A DNA stretch of 41,332 nt from Acetivibrio straminisolvens JCM 21531 (GTDB lineage Bacteria; Bacillota; Clostridia; Acetivibrionales; Acetivibrionaceae): the NCBI RefSeq assembly GCF_000521465.1, contig NZ_BAVR01000033.1, positions 1 through 41,332 of the forward strand, written 5' to 3'. Positions within the stretch are counted from its first letter, which is position 1. Every line of letters starts with the position of its first letter. A program made the position numbers and the translations under genes. The notes beneath the pieces were generated by a model. It was not told the origin of the DNA, made no database searches, and saw nothing but the letters and a program-made list of their open reading frames with translations. This document shows positions 1 through 9,683 of this stretch, in pieces.

Positions 1-163
1 CTCATTTTAATTCGTCTGCAAGATTACTATGCCAAGATTTTTATGTATTAAATTTTGCTGCTTCGCAACAAGAGACATTATTTTAAAAATGAATTTCTAT
101 AGTGAAAAGTATTTAAGCTCTATTTGTGTATAAATCCAAACTCAATCTGCAACGGATTATCCG

Positions 164-190
164 GGCATTTTAACAAAAATGCCTTTTTAT
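164..190 (+). terminator. Rho-independent terminator of an upstream gene outside the window
   Basis: An inverted repeat (GGCATTTT and AAAATGCC arms with a short AC-rich loop) is followed directly by TTTTT. It would end a rightward transcript entering from the left edge. I see no coding sequence in positions 1-160 itself. Confidence 0.6.
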
Positions 191-280
191 ATTTTAACCA
201 GATTGCAATAATTTCTCTTGGGGAGGTGACAAACTAAACGTCAAACGGAAAGTTCATAAATAAGCTATATAAAAAATTTA

Positions 281-3139
281 TTGGGGAGAGTGAAAACTGA
301 GTATGAAAACAGACTTAATGACTGTAAAAAAGTACAGATTATTCTTTTGATAATCTGTATGTTAAGTTCGATTGTTGCCTTACCTTCATACGTATCTGCC
401 GAAACGGAATTCAATTTTGCAAAAGCATTGCAGCTGTCTCTTTATTTCTACGATGCAAATAAATGCGGTGAAGGAATAACCGGAGGAAGGCTTGAATGGA
501 GAGGGGACTGTCACGTAGAGGATAAGGAAGTTCCTCTGATTCCAATGACAGAAGATTATTTCGGTACCAATATGTCACAGGAGTATATTGATAAATACAG
601 ACATATATTTGACCCCGATGGAGACGGTACCGTAGACCTAAGCGGTGGAATGCACGACGCCGGAGACCATGTAAAGTTTGGACTTCCGGGTACATACGCA
701 GCATCAACCGTAGGTTGGGGTTTCTATGAATTTAGAGATGCTTTCGAAAAAGTTGGCGTAGACGATCATGCTAAAGAAATTTTGAGATGGTTTAATGACT
801 TTTATCTTAAGGCTACTTTTTTAGATGAAGACGGAAATGTAATTGCTTATTGTTATCAGGTGGGAGAAGGAAATATCGACCACAACTTCTGGAATCCGCC
901 TGAACTTCAAGACTCAAAGGTTCTTGATTTGTTTGCAAGACCCGCTTACTTTGCAACCCCTGAAACTCCTGCAAGTGACCAATGTGCAGGTGCTTCGGCT
1001 TCCCTTGCAATAAATTATCTCAACTTTAAAGAGGAAGACCCTGAGTATGCCCAAAGATGTCTGGATGCTGCCATTGCCCTTTACGATTTTGCAAAGAAAT
1101 ACAGAGGACTTGGTGAATCCGGAGGATTCTACGGTTCTTCTTATGACCATGACGAATTGGCATGGGCCGCTGTTTGGCTCAACATTGCAACCGGGAACAT
1201 GGAATACATAGATGATATTGTTTCAGTTGACAGCGAAGGATTTTATACAGGTTACATGCAAAGAATCATTAGAGACACTACCAACTCATGGCAAAACATA
1301 TGGGTTCACTGTTGGGATACTGTATGGGGCGGAGTATTTGCAAAGCTTGCTCCTATAACAAATACAGAAAGAGACTGGTATATCTTCCGCTGGAATCTGG
1401 AATATTGGTCCGGAATTCCCCATGAAAATCCCAATGACACAACATTCCTTGCCAAGAGCCCTGCCGGCTACAGCGTTGTAAATGCTTACGGATCTGCCAG
1501 GTATAATACGGCAGCTCAGCTCTGTGCTCTTGTTTACAGAAAATATACAGGCAGAACCGATTTTGCCGATTGGGCAAAGGGTCAAATGGAGTATATTATG
1601 GGTGATAACCCTATGAACAGAAGCTATATTGTAGGTTATTCCGAAAACAGTGCAAAACACCCGCACCATCGTGCAGCACATGGTTCGAAGACATTAAGCA
1701 TGCTGGATCCCGAAGAGCATCGTCATACACTGTGGGGAGCATTGGTTGGAGGTCCTGACCTTGATGACTTCCACGTGGACGAGACCCCGGACTACGTATA
1801 CAATGAAGTTGCGGTAGACTACAATGCTGCTTTTGTAGGAGCTTGCGCAGGATTATACCACTATTACGGGGAAGAATTAGGCCATAAACCTATTCCGTAC
1901 TTCCCTCCAAAGGAAGACCCTGTTGAGGAGTATTACATAGAAGCAAAAGTTGAACAGGAAAACAAAGAAAGAACCCAGGTAACCATTAAAATCTATAATG
2001 ATACTTGTCGTCCGCCGCGTTTTGAAACCGGTATGATGGCACGTTATTTCTTCAATATTTCCGAACTTTTGGATGCGGGTCAAACCCCCGAAGATTTGAC
2101 GGTAGAGATTTATTACGATGAAAACAATGCAAGTTATGACGGTCCTGCAACTATGAGAGGTCCTGTCAAGTATGATGACAGCGGTACTTATTATGTGGAG
2201 TTTGACTGGACCGGCCGTATTATTTACGGTACCCGTGAACTTCAATTTGCACTGATATCCAAACAGGATTCCAACTACAAAAGCAACTGGAATCCGGAAA
2301 ATGACTACAGTAGAGAAGGATTGGGCAAAGAATATATTAAAACCGAAAGAATCCCTCTATACCTACACGGTGAAAAAGTATTTGGAAATGAGCCTGAAAA
2401 AATTTCACCATCGCCGACACCGTCACCTAGCCCGGGTGTTACACCATCACCACAAAAGCCTTCTTTAGAAGTTCTATACAAATACGGCGATACGGAAGCA
2501 GCTACAAAGGATATCAGAGGTTCTATCAAGGTAAAAAATACCGGGACCAAACCGGTTAACCTTTCAGATGTAAAGGTACGCTACTGGTTTACCAAAGATT
2601 CGGCCTCAAGTCAGGAATTTGTATGTGACTATGCTCATTTATCCGAAAACATGATTACGGCTAAATTTGTTGACCTCGAAAATCCGGTAGAAAATGCAGA
2701 TAACTATCTTGAGATTGGTTTCGACAGCAGTGCAGGTATTTTGGGACCTGGCTCCGATACCGGAGAAATTCAGTTCAGAATTGTCAAGGGCGGTTTTGAA
2801 TCCTATGATCAGTCCAACGATTATTCCTGCAACACTAAAGCAAAAGATTTTATTGCAAATCCGAATATAACTGCGTATGTGGATTCAGTTTTAGTATATG
2901 GAAATCCGCCGATAGATGAGGAGGTTGTTGTTATAGTGTATGGAGATTTAAACGGAGACGGAAAAGTAAACTCTACTGATCTGTCCCTTATGAGAAAACG
3001 AATTGTCAGGGAAATTGACAAGTTTGATGTTCCCGATACACATGCAGACTTGAATTTAGACGGAAAAATAAACTCTACCGATTATTCTATATTGAGAAGA
3101 TATATTTTAAAAGCAATTGATGAATTACCTTTAAAATGA
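281..3139 (+). CDS. celU: Cellulosomal GH9 endoglucanase, GH9-CBM3c-CBM3b-dockerin (CelU type)
   Basis: This is a secreted cellulase that cleaves beta-1,4-glucan and docks onto the scaffoldin. A basic, hydrophobic signal peptide (about residues 16-40, cleavage near YVSA/ET) precedes a GH9 catalytic module (about 44-535). The module has the catalytic Asp motif DAGDH at 126-130, HPHHR near 460 and the acid Glu in NEVAVDYNA near 509. Next come a CBM3c (about 548-697), a Ser/Pro/Thr linker (about 705-726), a second CBM3 (about 728-877) and a type I dockerin (about 888-952). The dockerin has two DLNxDGKxNSTD repeats whose Ser-Thr pairs are the usual cohesin contacts. The start is uncertain. TTG 281 has no good ribosome site and GTG 290 lies directly against GGGGAG. 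ATG 303 is out of frame unless one A is missing in the A-run at 326-331; restoring it would give a conventional signal peptide. Confidence 0.93.
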   Translation: MGRVKTEYENRLNDCKKVQIILLIICMLSSIVALPSYVSAETEFNFAKALQLSLYFYDANKCGEGITGGRLEWRGDCHVEDKEVPLIPMTEDYFGTNMSQEYIDKYRHIFDPDGDGTVDLSGGMHDAGDHVKFGLPGTYAASTVGWGFYEFRDAFEKVGVDDHAKEILRWFNDFYLKATFLDEDGNVIAYCYQVGEGNIDHNFWNPPELQDSKVLDLFARPAYFATPETPASDQCAGASASLAINYLNFKEEDPEYAQRCLDAAIALYDFAKKYRGLGESGGFYGSSYDHDELAWAAVWLNIATGNMEYIDDIVSVDSEGFYTGYMQRIIRDTTNSWQNIWVHCWDTVWGGVFAKLAPITNTERDWYIFRWNLEYWSGIPHENPNDTTFLAKSPAGYSVVNAYGSARYNTAAQLCALVYRKYTGRTDFADWAKGQMEYIMGDNPMNRSYIVGYSENSAKHPHHRAAHGSKTLSMLDPEEHRHTLWGALVGGPDLDDFHVDETPDYVYNEVAVDYNAAFVGACAGLYHYYGEELGHKPIPYFPPKEDPVEEYYIEAKVEQENKERTQVTIKIYNDTCRPPRFETGMMARYFFNISELLDAGQTPEDLTVEIYYDENNASYDGPATMRGPVKYDDSGTYYVEFDWTGRIIYGTRELQFALISKQDSNYKSNWNPENDYSREGLGKEYIKTERIPLYLHGEKVFGNEPEKISPSPTPSPSPGVTPSPQKPSLEVLYKYGDTEAATKDIRGSIKVKNTGTKPVNLSDVKVRYWFTKDSASSQEFVCDYAHLSENMITAKFVDLENPVENADNYLEIGFDSSAGILGPGSDTGEIQFRIVKGGFESYDQSNDYSCNTKAKDFIANPNITAYVDSVLVYGNPPIDEEVVVIVYGDLNGDGKVNSTDLSLMRKRIVREIDKFDVPDTHADLNLDGKINSTDYSILRRYILKAIDELPLK

Positions 3140-3166
3140 TAAGCAAGTAACTCCAACAAAACCATA

Positions 3167-3200
3167 GAGTCGGAAAGCAAGTTCTTTCCGGCTCCTTTTT
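3167..3200 (+). terminator. celU rho-independent terminator
   Basis: An 11-bp stem (GAGTCGGAAAG against CTTTCCGGCTC, with one G-U pair) and a 6-nt loop are followed by a T-run. It sits 27 bases after the celU stop codon. Confidence 0.85.
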
Positions 3201-3230
3201 ATTTAGCATACCTTTGTTCCGCCACCGGAA

Positions 3231-3264
3231 AAATAAGCCTTCCCGGCCGGGAGGCTTATTTTTT
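3231..3264. terminator. Bidirectional terminator between celU and gyrA
   Basis: A long GC-rich inverted repeat (AAATAAGCCT...CCCGG with CCGGG...AGGCTTATTT) has an A-run on one side and a T-run on the other. It can therefore terminate both rightward celU read-through and leftward gyrA transcripts. It lies 20 bases downstream of the gyrA stop codon. Confidence 0.85.
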
Positions 3265-3283
3265 CCATATTTACATATTTAAT

Positions 3284-5766
3284 TTATTCTTTTTCTTCAT
3301 CATCTTTTTCTTCTTCATCTTCATTTGCTATTCTCGCAATGCTTACAACAGAGACACCATCATCCATTCTCATGAGAGTTACGCCTTGAGTTGCTCTTCC
3401 TAAAATACTTATATCTTTTGCCTTTATTCTTATAATGCTTCCATCAGAGCTTATCATCATTACATCGTCATCTTCAGACACAAGCTTCATGCCGGCAAGC
3501 TTTCCGGTTTTCTCGGTAACCCTGTAAGTAAGAATACCTTTGCCCCCTCTAATCTGGACCTTGTATTCATCAAGCTCCGTCCTTTTACCAAAGCCTTTTT
3601 CGGTCACTACAAGTACGCTGGCATTCTCAATATCTGCGCTCATGCCCACTACTTCATCATCTTCATCAAGTGTAATGCCTTTTACTCCCTGTGCCGCTCT
3701 TCCCAATGGTCTTACATCTTTTTCGTTGAATCTTATAGACATACCTTTTCTGGTTACCAGCAGAATATTCTTTGTTCCGTCAGTAAGCCTTACATCGATA
3801 AGCTCATCATTTTCTCTCAGGGAGACAGCCGTAAGTCCGCCTTTTCTAATATTGTCATATTCCATTAAATCCGTCTTCTTCACTATGCCGTGCTTTGTTG
3901 CCATGAACAAATAGAAGCCTTCCTTGTATTCAGATATAGGAATTACTGTAGTAACCTTTTCATTCTGGTCAAGCTGCAGAAGGTTTACTATTGCCATTCC
4001 TTTTGCCTGCCGCCCGGCTTCAGGGATCTCATAGGTTTTTAATCTGTAAACCTTACCCTTGTTCGTAAAGAACAGCAAATAGTCGTGGGTTGAAGTTATA
4101 AACAGGTGCTCAACGAAGTCTTCTTCCCTGGTACTTAGTCCCATTATTCCTTTGCCGCCTCTTTTTTGGCTCTTATAAGTACTGGTAGGAAGTCTCTTTA
4201 CATACCCAAAATGAGTAAGGGTTACAACATTCTCCTCAACTTCGATAAGGTCTTCAATTTCTATTTCATTTTCATCGGGAATAATTTTTGTCCTTCTTTC
4301 ATCCCCGTACTTCTGCTTTATTTCCCCAAGCTCTTCTTTTATGATATTTAATACCATAAATTCATTTGCAAGAACGTCTCTATAATATTTAATCTTCTCC
4401 AAAAGCTCATTATACTCATTGTCGATCTTTTCTCTTTCTAGAGCTGTAAGTCTGCCCAGTCTCATATCTACAATTGCCTGTGCCTGTTTTTCGGTAAATC
4501 CGAATCTTTCTATCAATGCCTGTTTGGCATCGGATTCATTTTTTGAACTTCTGATTATATTAATTACCTCATTGAGGTTGTCTATGGCAATTTTCAATCC
4601 TTCCAAGATATGAGCCTGGCTTCGGCCTTGTCAAGATCAAATTTTGTCCTTCTTACTATTACATCAACCTGATGCTGGATATAATAGTCTATGGCTTGTC
4701 TTAAATTAATAACTCTTGGCTCAAACTTCTTTTCGTTATTTAGGACAAGCGCTACCATATTTACATTAAATGCATCCTGCATTTGAGTATTTTTGTAGAG
4801 CTGATTTAAAACAATATTTGCATTTGCATCTTTTTTAAGTTCAATAACAATTCGCATTCCGTCCTTGTCAGACTCATCTCTTAAATCTGCAATACTGTCT
4901 ATTCTCTTTTCTTTTACCAAGTCCGCTATTCTTTCAATTAATCTGGCTTTATTGACCTGGTACGGAAGCTCTGTTACAACTATCCGCTGCTTGTTGCCCG
5001 ACATCGGCTCAATAGAGGTAACAGCTCTTACAACGATTTTTCCTCTTCCTGTGGCATATGCGTCTTTAATACCCTGCTTTCCGACTATTGTACCGGCTGT
5101 AGGAAAATCAGGACCCTTTATTATCTTCATAAGCTCATCAAGAGTCACTTCCGGGTTGTCTATTACTTTAATTACTCCGTCAATAACTTCAACCAAATTA
5201 TGAGGAGGTATATTGGTAGCCATGCCCACAGCAATACCTGAAGAGCCGTTTACCAATAAATTTGGAAATCTTGAAGGCAACACTACCGGCTCTAAGTGAT
5301 GATCGTCAAAGTTCGGCTTGAAATCAACAGTATCTTTGTTAATGTCCCTGAGCATTTCCATAGAAATCTTGGACAGCTTTGCTTCGGTATACCTCATCGC
5401 AGCCGGAGGGTCTCCGTCAATAGAACCAAAGTTGCCGTGTCCGTCAATCTGCATATACCTTAAGGAGAAGCTTTGAGCCATACGCACCAAGCTGTCATAA
5501 ACTGCCGCATCTCCATGGGGATGATATTTACCCAAAACTTCACCGACGGTTGTGGCACACTTTCTATATGCCTTGTCCGGAGTAAATCCTAAACCATACA
5601 TCGCATAAAGTATCCTTCGGTGAACAGGCTTAAGACCATCCCTTACATCGGGCAGAGCACGGTCAACAATTACGCTCATGGCATAATCAATAAAAGACTT
5701 TTTCATCTCCGACTCAATATTAACAGGTATTATCCTTTGCTCTTTTATATCCTTTGTATCCGACAT
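3284..5766 (-). CDS. gyrA: DNA gyrase subunit A (frame interrupted)
   Basis: This is the breakage-reunion subunit of gyrase, which introduces negative supercoils with GyrB. The N-terminal part (start 5766, preceded by GGAGAGAGG) carries the active-site Tyr at about 126 in AAMRYTE. The C-terminal part carries the DNA-wrapping beta-pinwheel with the GyrA box (QKRGGKGI) and an acidic tail. The frame breaks near 4614-4616. The conserved sequence KAEARAHILEGL is read as [11 protein letters not shown] and then stop, and restoring one C on the + strand (one G in the gene) rejoins both parts into about 827 residues, a normal length. The quinolone-region residue equivalent to E. coli Ser83 is Ala (GDAAVYD). 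gyrA is here separated from gyrB by oriC. Confidence 0.93.
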
Positions 5767-5878
5767 TAAAATTTACCTCTCTCCTATATTTAAAAATGGA
5801 ATATAATTAACAAGTTAGCAACACAACAGAAATAACTATAAAGCCCTTTGATAATTAAGAATAATATCCATAACATAT

Positions 5879-5907
5879 ATTTTAATAGAGTTTTAAAAAA
5901 CTGTCCA
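5879..5907 (-). promoter_or_regulatory. Candidate sigma-A promoter of gyrA
   Basis: On the minus strand, TGGACA and TAAAAT are separated by 17 bp. The predicted start lies about 105 bases upstream of the gyrA start codon. The call rests on consensus match and position only. Confidence 0.5.
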
Positions 5908-6014
5908 CTTTTTTCACAATTTCAACAATTTCACTAACCAAAATGGTACAAAAAACAGGTATGATAATAATCATTCCCTGCTTTCTGTAAAATAATACTA
6001 TTTTTAGCCGAATC

Positions 6015-6850
6015 CTATTTTGGAATCCTTATAACAAACTCAACATAATTTCCCCTGTCAAACTGGGCAGCTTTTGCGTCCACTCCAGACTTTTTCATAA
6101 GGATTATTGCCTGTTTTATGGTATTTATAAATATACGTATATCTTTAATTGCTCTCGTAAACTTTATTTTGTTTTTCTTCTCATTTTCCTGCTGCATTGT
6201 ATATTTCTCTATCGCCTTTTCAACAAGCTCTTCGGTCTTCTTTACATTAAGGCCCTTTTCACATACTTTCTTTAAAACCTTTAATTGAAGCTGTTCGTCA
6301 TGAAGCTTTAAAAGGGCTCTTGCATGCCTTTCGGTAAGATTGTTGTCCGCCAATATTTTTTTCACTAGCGGAGGAAGTTTTAAAAGCCTTATTTTATTGG
6401 CTATGGTTGATTGGCTTTTGCCTATTTTGCTGGCAAGCTCTTCCTGGGTAAATCCGTGCTCATTTATTAGATTGCTGTATCCTTCAGCCTCTTCCATATA
6501 ACTTAAGTCTTCTCTCTGTAAGTTTTCGATAAGTGCCAAAACCGCAGAATCGTTGTCGTCTACATCTACAACAATACAGGGTATGGTGGTAAGCCCTGCC
6601 ATAGTGGCGGCTCTAAGCCTTCTTTCCCCTGCTACAAGCTCGTACATATTGGCCGATATTTTCCTTACATTAATGGGTTGAAGAACTCCATACTGCTTAA
6701 CCGACTCGCATAATTCTTCCAAAGCTAATTTGTTGAATTGCTTTCTGGTTGATAGGGATTTGGTCTTATGTTTTCAATATTCACATAAATAATGTTTTTT
6801 TGTTCTTCTTCCTTCTTTGCTCTTGCAACTTGTAATCTGTTTTCCAACAT
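6015..6850 (-). CDS. noc: Nucleoid occlusion protein Noc, ParB family (frame interrupted)
   Basis: This is a ParB-family DNA-binding CTPase relative. The ParB box VAGERRLRAA, the ENLQREDLSYMEEAEGY segment and a helix-turn-helix (FTQEELASKIGKSQSTIANKI) are visible. The position directly after rsmG is the usual one for noc rather than parB, and a separate parAB pair lies near 22 kb. The apparent ORF begins at 6722, but the true N-terminus (MLENRLQVARAKKEEEQ, ATG at 6848-6850, preceded by AAAGGA) is in another frame. One base missing at about 6745-6749 (a GG that should be GGG on the + strand) restores PNPYQPRKQFNKLALEEL and a protein of about 278 residues. Noc normally binds DNA and membrane to keep division away from the nucleoid; the sequence does not prove that role here. 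Confidence 0.85.
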
Positions 6851-7023
6851 AGGGCACCATCCTTTGTAAATTAATTTTGTTTTTATCCTTAGTTAAACTT
6901 AAATTTGTTACCATTAAAAGTTAATTAATTTATAAAGGAGATATTCGCCCGCTATTTTGCAATTCCTTTTTTTTAAACAAAGAATCGTTCGTCCAAATGC
7001 GCTATATTACTGCATTTTGAGAC

Positions 7024-7752
7024 TTATATCAATGGATTTTTTGATGGTTTGCCCGACTTTCTCGGATATTTTGTCGGAGTTTGTCTAAACTTTTTTACGA
7101 TGACGACATTTCTTTTAATATCACTAAACGGCAGATTGAACTCCAAGACATCCTCAATCTTTCCTCCAAGTATGTCCAAGGCTTTTTTGGAATTTTCAAT
7201 TTCCTCCGTGTTGCTTCCCTTCATAGCAATAAAATAACCTCCAACCTTGACAAAGGGAAGACAGTACTCCAATAAAACAGGCAAATTTGCTACTGCCCTT
7301 GCAGTAGATATATCGTACTTTTCCCTGTAATCCGGATCCAGTCCCTTGTCCTCGGCCCTTGAATGTACGGAGGATATTTCCTCAAGATTGAGAATGTTTA
7401 TTACTTCATCCAAAAACTTAGTCCTTTTTTCTAGGGAGTCCAATAGCTTAACCTTAAGTTCCGGAAAAACTATTTTTACAGGAATGCCCGGAAATCCGGC
7501 TCCTGTACCGACATCAATCAATGTTGATTTTCTGTCTTTGATAATTGGGCATATGCTTATGGAATCGATAAAATGCTTTAATATTATCTCTTCTTCATCT
7601 TCTATGGCAGTGAGATTCATCTTTTCATTCCATTCCTTCAGCACACCCATATATGTAAAAAATTTATCAACCTTTTCATTGTCAAGTTCAACACCAAAGC
7701 CGGATGCTCCTTTGATTAGAAGCTCTCTTAACTCCAATTCCCTTTCACCCAT
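7024..7752 (-). CDS. rsmG: 16S rRNA (guanine-N7)-methyltransferase RsmG (GidB)
   Basis: This is an S-adenosylmethionine-dependent methyltransferase of 242 residues that modifies G527 of 16S rRNA in the 530 loop. The glycine-rich SAM site IDVGTGAGFPGIP lies at about 79-91. Later the protein has the conserved STARAVANLPVLLEY and FIAMKG segments, and a basic C-terminal tail. I chose ATG 7752 (MGERELEL) over the longer reading from 7809 because AGGAGAG sits 9 bases before it. The extra N-terminal residues would overlap mnmG and are not family-like. It follows mnmG by 19 bases and is probably co-transcribed with mnmE-mnmG. Confidence 0.93.
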   Translation of the reverse strand: MGERELELRELLIKGASGFGVELDNEKVDKFFTYMGVLKEWNEKMNLTAIEDEEEIILKHFIDSISICPIIKDRKSTLIDVGTGAGFPGIPVKIVFPELKVKLLDSLEKRTKFLDEVINILNLEEISSVHSRAEDKGLDPDYREKYDISTARAVANLPVLLEYCLPFVKVGGYFIAMKGSNTEEIENSKKALDILGGKIEDVLEFNLPFSDIKRNVVIVKKFRQTPTKYPRKSGKPSKNPLI

Positions 7753-7771
7753 CGTAGAAACTCTCCTATTT

Positions 7772-9662
7772 TTATGATTTTTGCCTTCTTTTTTGCTCAA
7801 GATATACAAGCAGCACCGAAATATCCGCAGGAGACACTCCCGAAATTCTCGATGCCTGACCTACCGATTCGGGCTTAATCTTGTTAAGCTTTTGCCTTGC
7901 CTCAAGTCTAAGTCCGTTTATCTCATCGTAGTCTATATCCTTGTCCAGCTTTTTTTCTTCAAGCTTTTTAAACTGCTCAACCTGCTGCATTTGCCTTTTT
8001 ATATAGCCTTCATATTTTATTGATATTGATACCTGTTCTCTTACTGCAAAAGTCAAATTAGGCCTGTTTTCGTCTATTTCTCCTAAAGTCTCATAATCAA
8101 GCTCAGGACGTCTTAAAAGGTCTGCAAGCTTAACACCGCTTTTTATAGGAGTACTGTTGTACTTTTTAAGGAAATTAATCACTTTCTCCGTTGGAGCAAT
8201 ATTAGTCCTTTTTACTCTTTCGATTTCTTCTTCTATAAGCCTTCTCTTCTCCTCAAACTTTTTATACCTCTCCTCGGATATAAGTCCAACTTCATACCCT
8301 ATTGGAGTAAGTCTCAAGTCTGCATTATCCTGTCTTAAAAGAAGCCTGTACTCAGCCCTCGAAGTCATCATCCTGTAAGGCTCGTTTGTACCCTTTGTAA
8401 CAATATCATCTATCAAAACCCCTATATATGCCTGGGAACGGTCTAAAACCAAAGGCTCCAATCCCTTTATCTTTCTTGCTGCATTTATACCGGCAATAAT
8501 ACCTTGGGCTGCAGCTTCTTCATATCCGGAAGTTCCGTTTATCTGTCCCGCTGTAAAAAGACCTTCCACTTCTCGAAGCTCCAGGGAAAGTTTCAGTTGT
8601 GTAGGATTTATGCAGTCGTATTCTATAGCATAGGCACTTCTCATTACCGAAACATTTTCAAGCCCCGGAACCGATCTCATCATCTCAATTTGCACATCCT
8701 CAGGAAGACTTGTAGACATGCCCTGCAGATACATTTCCTGAGTATTAAGTCCCATGGGTTCTACAAAAACTTGATGACTTTCCTTGTCTTTAAACCTTAC
8801 AATCTTGTCCTCTATAGAAGGACAATATCTAGGACTATTCCTTCTATCAGACCTCCAAAAAGGGCGGAACGGTGGAGATTTTCCCTGATTATTCTGTGGG
8901 TTTCACTGGTGGTATATGTAAGATAGCAGGATACCTGCTCCTTTTTTATCTCGTCGTTTTCAAAGGAAAAAGGCACAATTATTTCGTCTCCCGGCTGTTC
9001 CTCCATCTTTGAAAAATCAACGCTTCTTCTATTTACTCTGGCAGGTGTACCGGTCTTAAACCTCAAAAGTTCAATTCCCATTTCCTTAAGGCTATCCGAA
9101 AGCTTGTTGGCTGGGAACAGTCCGTCCGGCCCTCCGCTGTAACTCACATCTCCGATAATTATTTTTCCTTTAAGATATGTTCCCGTCGCAAGAATCACTA
9201 CTTTGCTTTTATATATCGTCCCTGTATGGTTTTTACACCCGTTACCGCTTTTTTACCTTCAATTTCATCATATAAGATTTCAACTATTTCAGCCTGTTTG
9301 ACATCCAGGTTTTCCTGCTGCTCAAGTGTATTCTTCATCTCAATCTGATAACTTCTTCTGTCCACCTGAGCCCTCAATGAGAAAACCGCAGGTCCCTTTG
9401 CAGAATTCAATATCTTGGACTGAATAAAAGTCTTATCGGTGTTTTTACCCATTTCACCGCCCAAGGCATCTATTTCCCTTACCAGATGCCCCTTTGCGGT
9501 ACCGCCTATATTTGGATTGCAAGGCATATTGGCAATGCTGTCCAAATTTATCGCAAATACAACCGTTTTAACGCCCAGCCTTGCACAGGCAAGAGCCGCC
9601 TCACAACCGGCATGTCCTGCCCCTACAACTGCAACATCATATTCCCCAGCTACAAATCCCAT
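7772..9662 (-). CDS. mnmG: tRNA U34 carboxymethylaminomethyl modification enzyme MnmG (two frame breaks)
   Basis: This FAD enzyme acts with MnmE to install (carboxymethyl)aminomethyl groups on U34 of several tRNAs. The Rossmann FAD motif [10 protein letters not shown] is at residues 14-23, followed by [12 protein letters not shown], then TGTYLKG and the C-terminal tRNA-binding domain. Two frame breaks split it. At 9220-9222 a CCC on the + strand should be CCCC, restoring [19 protein letters not shown]. At about 8835 one C is missing, restoring [17 protein letters not shown]. With both restored the protein has about 630 residues, the usual length. The start at 9662 follows GAAGGGA, and mnmE ends 21 bases upstream. 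Confidence 0.93.
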
Positions 9663-9683
9663 ATTCTATCCCTTCCAATTCTT

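Noticed and set aside
1286-1681. 131-codon minus-strand ORF inside celU
   Set aside because: It lies opposite the GH9 catalytic domain, has no family-like sequence and no ribosome site; it is a shadow of the real gene.
7346-7777. 143-codon plus-strand ORF over rsmG
   Set aside because: It is antisense to the clearly identified RsmG and is low in recognisable protein features.
3284-9662. Programmed frameshifting as explanation for split gyrA, noc and mnmG
   Set aside because: The breaks are at unrelated places without a common slippery heptamer plus structure, hit genes not known to use recoding, and most can be fixed by one missing base.
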